DNA of 28,451 nt from positions 1 through 28,451 of the forward strand of contig JADKFY010000034.1 in NCBI GenBank assembly GCA_016717305.1, in the 5' to 3' direction. This DNA comes from Flavobacteriales bacterium (GTDB lineage: Bacteria > Bacteroidota > Bacteroidia > Flavobacteriales_F > PHOS-HE28). The notes under the pieces are model-generated. The model was not told the DNA's origin. It did no database searches and saw only the letters and a program-made list of their open reading frames with translations. This document shows, piece after piece, positions 26,449-28,451 of the stretch. A program made the translations under genes and the position numbers. Positions within the stretch are counted from its first letter, which is position 1; the number at the start of each line of letters is the position of its first letter.

Positions 26449-27037
26449 ATGCGAACCCTTCTTTTCGGTTTCCTCACCCCCCTGCTCACCTTTGGCTGCT
26501 AGAACCGCGTCCAAGTAGGTCCCGTTTCATTTCCACAAACGCTGCCAACCCGCATCCGGCATGTCCTTTTTCGACCTCAGCGCAACCGATATCAATGGCC
26601 AATTGGTGAAAATGGACCAATACAAGGGCCAAAGATCGTGGTGGTGAACACCGCAAGCAGATGCGGGTACACGCCGCAGTACGCGCAGCTTCAGGAACTG
26701 TACAACACCTATAAGGACAAGGGCTTCGTGGTTCTCGGCTTCCCCAGCAACGACTTTGGTGGCCAAGAACCCGGCACCGAGAAGGACATCGCGCAATTCT
26801 GCCAGAAGAACTACGGCGTTACCTTCCCCATGATGGCCAAAGTGAGCACAAAGGGTAGCGAGCAGCACGCCGTGTACAATTGGCTGGCCAACAAGGAGCA
26901 GAACGGCGTAATGGACACGGCCGTGAAATGGAATTTCCACAAGTACCTGATCGATGAGCAGGGCCACGGTCATGTCCCCGGAAAGCGGGGTGGAACCGAC
27001 CGATGCCCGCGTGACCAATTGGATCGAAGGGAAATGA
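26449..27037 (+). pseudogene. Glutathione-peroxidase lipoprotein, broken by several frameshifts
   Basis: About 195 residues if restored. ATG 26449 begins a lipoprotein-type signal (MRTLLFGFLTPLLTFGC), then frame is lost near 26500. A linker (RFISTNAANPHPA) is read in a second frame, and MSFFDLSATDINGQLVKMDQ starts at 26561 in a third. After a lost base near 26632 (GGCCAAAGATC) the core continues: NTASRCGYTPQY with peroxidatic Cys, GFPSNDFGGQEPG with Gln, and VKWNFHKYLID with Trp. A last indel near 26968 leads to SPESGVEPTDARVTNWIEGK and TGA at 27037, overlapping the next ATG. Every catalytic residue is preserved, which argues for sequence error or very recent decay. The function would be thiol-dependent reduction of peroxides. 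Confidence 0.72.
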
Positions 27038-27675
27038 GCGAGAAGGTCGATATCCTCTGTGTCACCGCGCACCCCGATGATGTGGAGATCTCCATGGCCG
27101 GAACGGTGTTGCACCACATTGCCAAGGGGAATACGGTCGGCTTTGTGGAATTGACAGCCGGCGAGTTGGGCACCCGCGGCACGGCGGAGATCCGTGAACG
27201 CGAGGCCGAAGCATCGCGAAAGGTGCTCGGTGCAGCCTTCCGCTACCAATTGGGCCTTCCCGATGGCTTCTTTACCGCCGACCGTGCCAGTTTGGAACGC
27301 GTGATCATCGCCATCCGTAGGCACCAACCCAAGGTCTTGATCACCAATGCCGTGCGCGATCGGCATCCGGACCATGGCCGGGCGGCTTCACTCGTGGCCG
27401 AAGCCGCTTTCCTGAGCGGTCTGCGACGCGTACCCACCACCTACGAGGGAAAGGACCAAGAAGCGTGGCGACCAGTGACCGTGCTCCACGCTATCCGCCT
27501 CCCAGTTCCATGATCCTACCAGCACCGAGCCACCAGCCCAATAGCAACCCCCGACTTTTACCCTTCACGGGAAGCCCGTGCCCGCGAAATGGGCCGACTG
27601 ATCGGTGCTACTTACGGTGAAGGGTTTACCACGCGCAGACCGGTTGGGGTGAGCGATCTTGTTGGGTTGGGGTAG
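27034..27675 (+). pseudogene. bshB1: BshB1-like N-acetylglucosaminyl-malate deacetylase, with internal deletion and frameshifts
   Basis: The bacillithiol-pathway deacetylase (LmbE/PIG-L family). ATG 27034 overlaps the GPx stop. The N-terminal part is excellent: VTAHPDDVEISMAGT (zinc ligands His13, Asp16), ELTAGELGTRGTAEIRE, and NAVRDRHPDHGRAASLV with the third zinc ligand. After RPVTVLHAI at about 27497 the sequence jumps to SQFHDPTSTEPP in another frame, then ATPDF and EARAREMGRLIGATYGEGF plus RRPVGVSDL, ending with TAG at 27675. Roughly 25 residues normally present between these parts (the VVDI...WE segment) seem to be missing, with further single-base shifts. The product as written would stop at 27513. 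Confidence 0.75.
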
Positions 27676-27712
27676 GGGTATTAGCCCTTCTTACTGGATT
27701 TGGTTCCTTTGC

Positions 27713-27838
27713 TAACGGTCCTGCGCTTGCCGCAGGCCGCCTTTCGTGCACTTGTTCCTGGACGAAGGTATCATGCTTCAACGGGAGTTGTCACCGGGAC
27801 GAGGGTGGCTTGCGGCACATGCATATTAGGCCTAGTTA
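27713..27838 (-). repeat. 126-bp imperfect palindrome with TAAC/GTTA ends, attC-like recombination site candidate
   Basis: Terminal TAAC (27713-27716) and GTTA (27835-27838) are inverted. Inner arms TGCCGCAGGCCGCCTTTCGT (27728-27747) and 27799-27817 (ending GGCTTGCGGCA) pair over about 17 positions with one unpaired T, and the two main mismatches are G-T wobbles. A small hairpin (CAAC...GTTG) lies inside. Length, end motifs and the position directly at the stop codon of the next gene (its TAA is part of TAAC on the minus strand) match the layout of large integron cassette sites. The core boxes do not fit RYYYAAC/GTTRRRY exactly, so this is a candidate only. Confidence 0.4.
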
Positions 27839-28451
27839 TATGGTTTCATTCTTAATCATCTTCCCAAGGATAACGGTAACTTCCTGTTTAAACAAATCAT
27901 TACCTGAAACTCTTTGAACAAGAGAAATTGCTTTTTCCCTGTCTTGAGGCACACCGTCTCCACGGTAATATTTTAAGCCTAAGTTCATGCAACAATGAAC
28001 ATGCCCCTCGAATGCTCCTTGTTCCATGTAGAATAGCGCCAATTTCTGGTCTGGCGAAATCGGTCCATGTCCGGAAGCATATATTTTGCTCAATTTTGAG
28101 CAGCAATTTCCTTTATATTCATTCCGGATGATTAAATCCTTCATTATTTCAATCGTCCTTTGGCTATTTTCAGGACTGTGATCATAATAGTAGTTAGCCA
28201 ACGCAAAACCGGCATTTTCATTTCCTAGTTCATATGATTGTTTCCAGTATTGCTCCGCTTTTTTACGACTCTCCTTGACGCCGTTTCCGTAGTAGTACAA
28301 ATTTCCTAGGTCCAACGCTGCTTCTGAATTTCCAAGGCTCAGCGCCTTACTTAAAAATTCTATCCCCTTCTTAGTATCGCGCTTTATGTCAGAAACTCCG
28401 CGCTCAGCACCAATATATATCTGGCCGATTAACCGATTAGCTTCAGCATTT
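27836..28451 (-). CDS. Sel1-like repeat protein, partial (start beyond the right edge)
   Basis: At least 204 residues, reading in from the right edge without a stop. It is built of Sel1/TPR-type helix pairs of 36-38 residues: AALDLGNLYYYGNGV, NAGFALANYYYDHSP, CCSKLSKIYASGHGP, HCCMNLGLKYYRGDGVPQDREKAI. The hallmark GxGVxxDxxKA is best seen in the last one. Sel1 proteins are usually scaffolds in signalling or are exported. The gene is distinctly AT-rich with A/T-ending codons, unlike everything to its left, which suggests recent acquisition. It ends within the palindrome described above. Confidence 0.82.
   Translation of the reverse strand, partial: NAEANRLIGQIYIGAERGVSDIKRDTKKGIEFLSKALSLGNSEAALDLGNLYYYGNGVKESRKKAEQYWKQSYELGNENAGFALANYYYDHSPENSQRTIEIMKDLIIRNEYKGNCCSKLSKIYASGHGPISPDQKLALFYMEQGAFEGHVHCCMNLGLKYYRGDGVPQDREKAISLVQRVSGNDLFKQEVTVILGKMIKNETI

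Noticed and set aside
26527..27375. Long minus-strand open frame (282 codons) opposite GPx/bshB1
   Set aside because: The plus strand encodes recognisable GPx and BshB1 motifs throughout; the opposing frame has no family features and arises from GC-rich codon structure.

Overview
The window comes from the chromosome of an uncultured member of the Bacteroidota, most likely close to the Flavobacteriales. The evidence is two proteins with type-B (gliding-motility-associated) and one with a type-A type IX secretion C-terminal domain, a TonB receptor with a carboxypeptidase-regulatory-like N-terminus, a DUF3667 membrane protein, a CcmBCDEF cluster whose CcmE carries CxxxY, bacillithiol-type BshB1, a UbiA prenyltransferase next to maf, and start sites that lack obvious Shine-Dalgarno sequences but sometimes follow a TAnnTTTG-like box. 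Base composition is moderately GC-rich except for the last ~600 bases, which are clearly AT-rich.

Layout. 1-4.6 kb (minus strand): a tyrosine recombinase, a secreted serine hydrolase translationally coupled to a GT87/DUF2029 membrane glycosyltransferase, a repeat-filled spacer and a YwqK/MORN-type lipoprotein. 4.7-7.5 kb (minus): a TonB-dependent receptor and a small receiver-like protein. 7.8-15.1 kb (plus): MazG, a DUF3667 protein and two large exported type IX cargo proteins built from Ig-like, PKD and SprB-like modules. 15.4-19.7 kb (minus): an exported coiled-coil protein, Maf, UbiA, a KdsC-like phosphatase and a DUF2520 Rossmann protein. 19.8-25.1 kb (minus): ccmF, ccmE, ccmD, ccmC and ccmB, a system I-like cytochrome c maturation cluster transcribed from ccmB to ccmF and continuing into the DUF2520 gene. 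25.4-26.3 kb: an unknown exported protein made of two related modules. 26.4-27.7 kb (plus): a glutathione-peroxidase lipoprotein and bshB1, both damaged. 27.7-28.45 kb: a 126-bp imperfect palindrome with TAAC/GTTA ends, then an AT-rich Sel1-repeat gene running off the window.

Two things stand out. First, many otherwise good genes are interrupted by single-base indels (GT87, TonB receptor, type-B protein, UbiA three times, CcmF, GPx several times, BshB1 with an additional internal deletion). This looks more like consensus error in the assembly than decay of so many housekeeping genes, but only reads or a relative can decide. Second, the spacers are rich in short-period and palindromic repeats, including two different cores that share the same 12-base head AAAAGAGGAACC, and the right edge has a candidate cassette recombination (attC-like) site directly abutting the stop codon of the foreign-looking Sel1 gene. 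That junction is the best candidate for something new here. I saw no tRNA, rRNA or CRISPR array.
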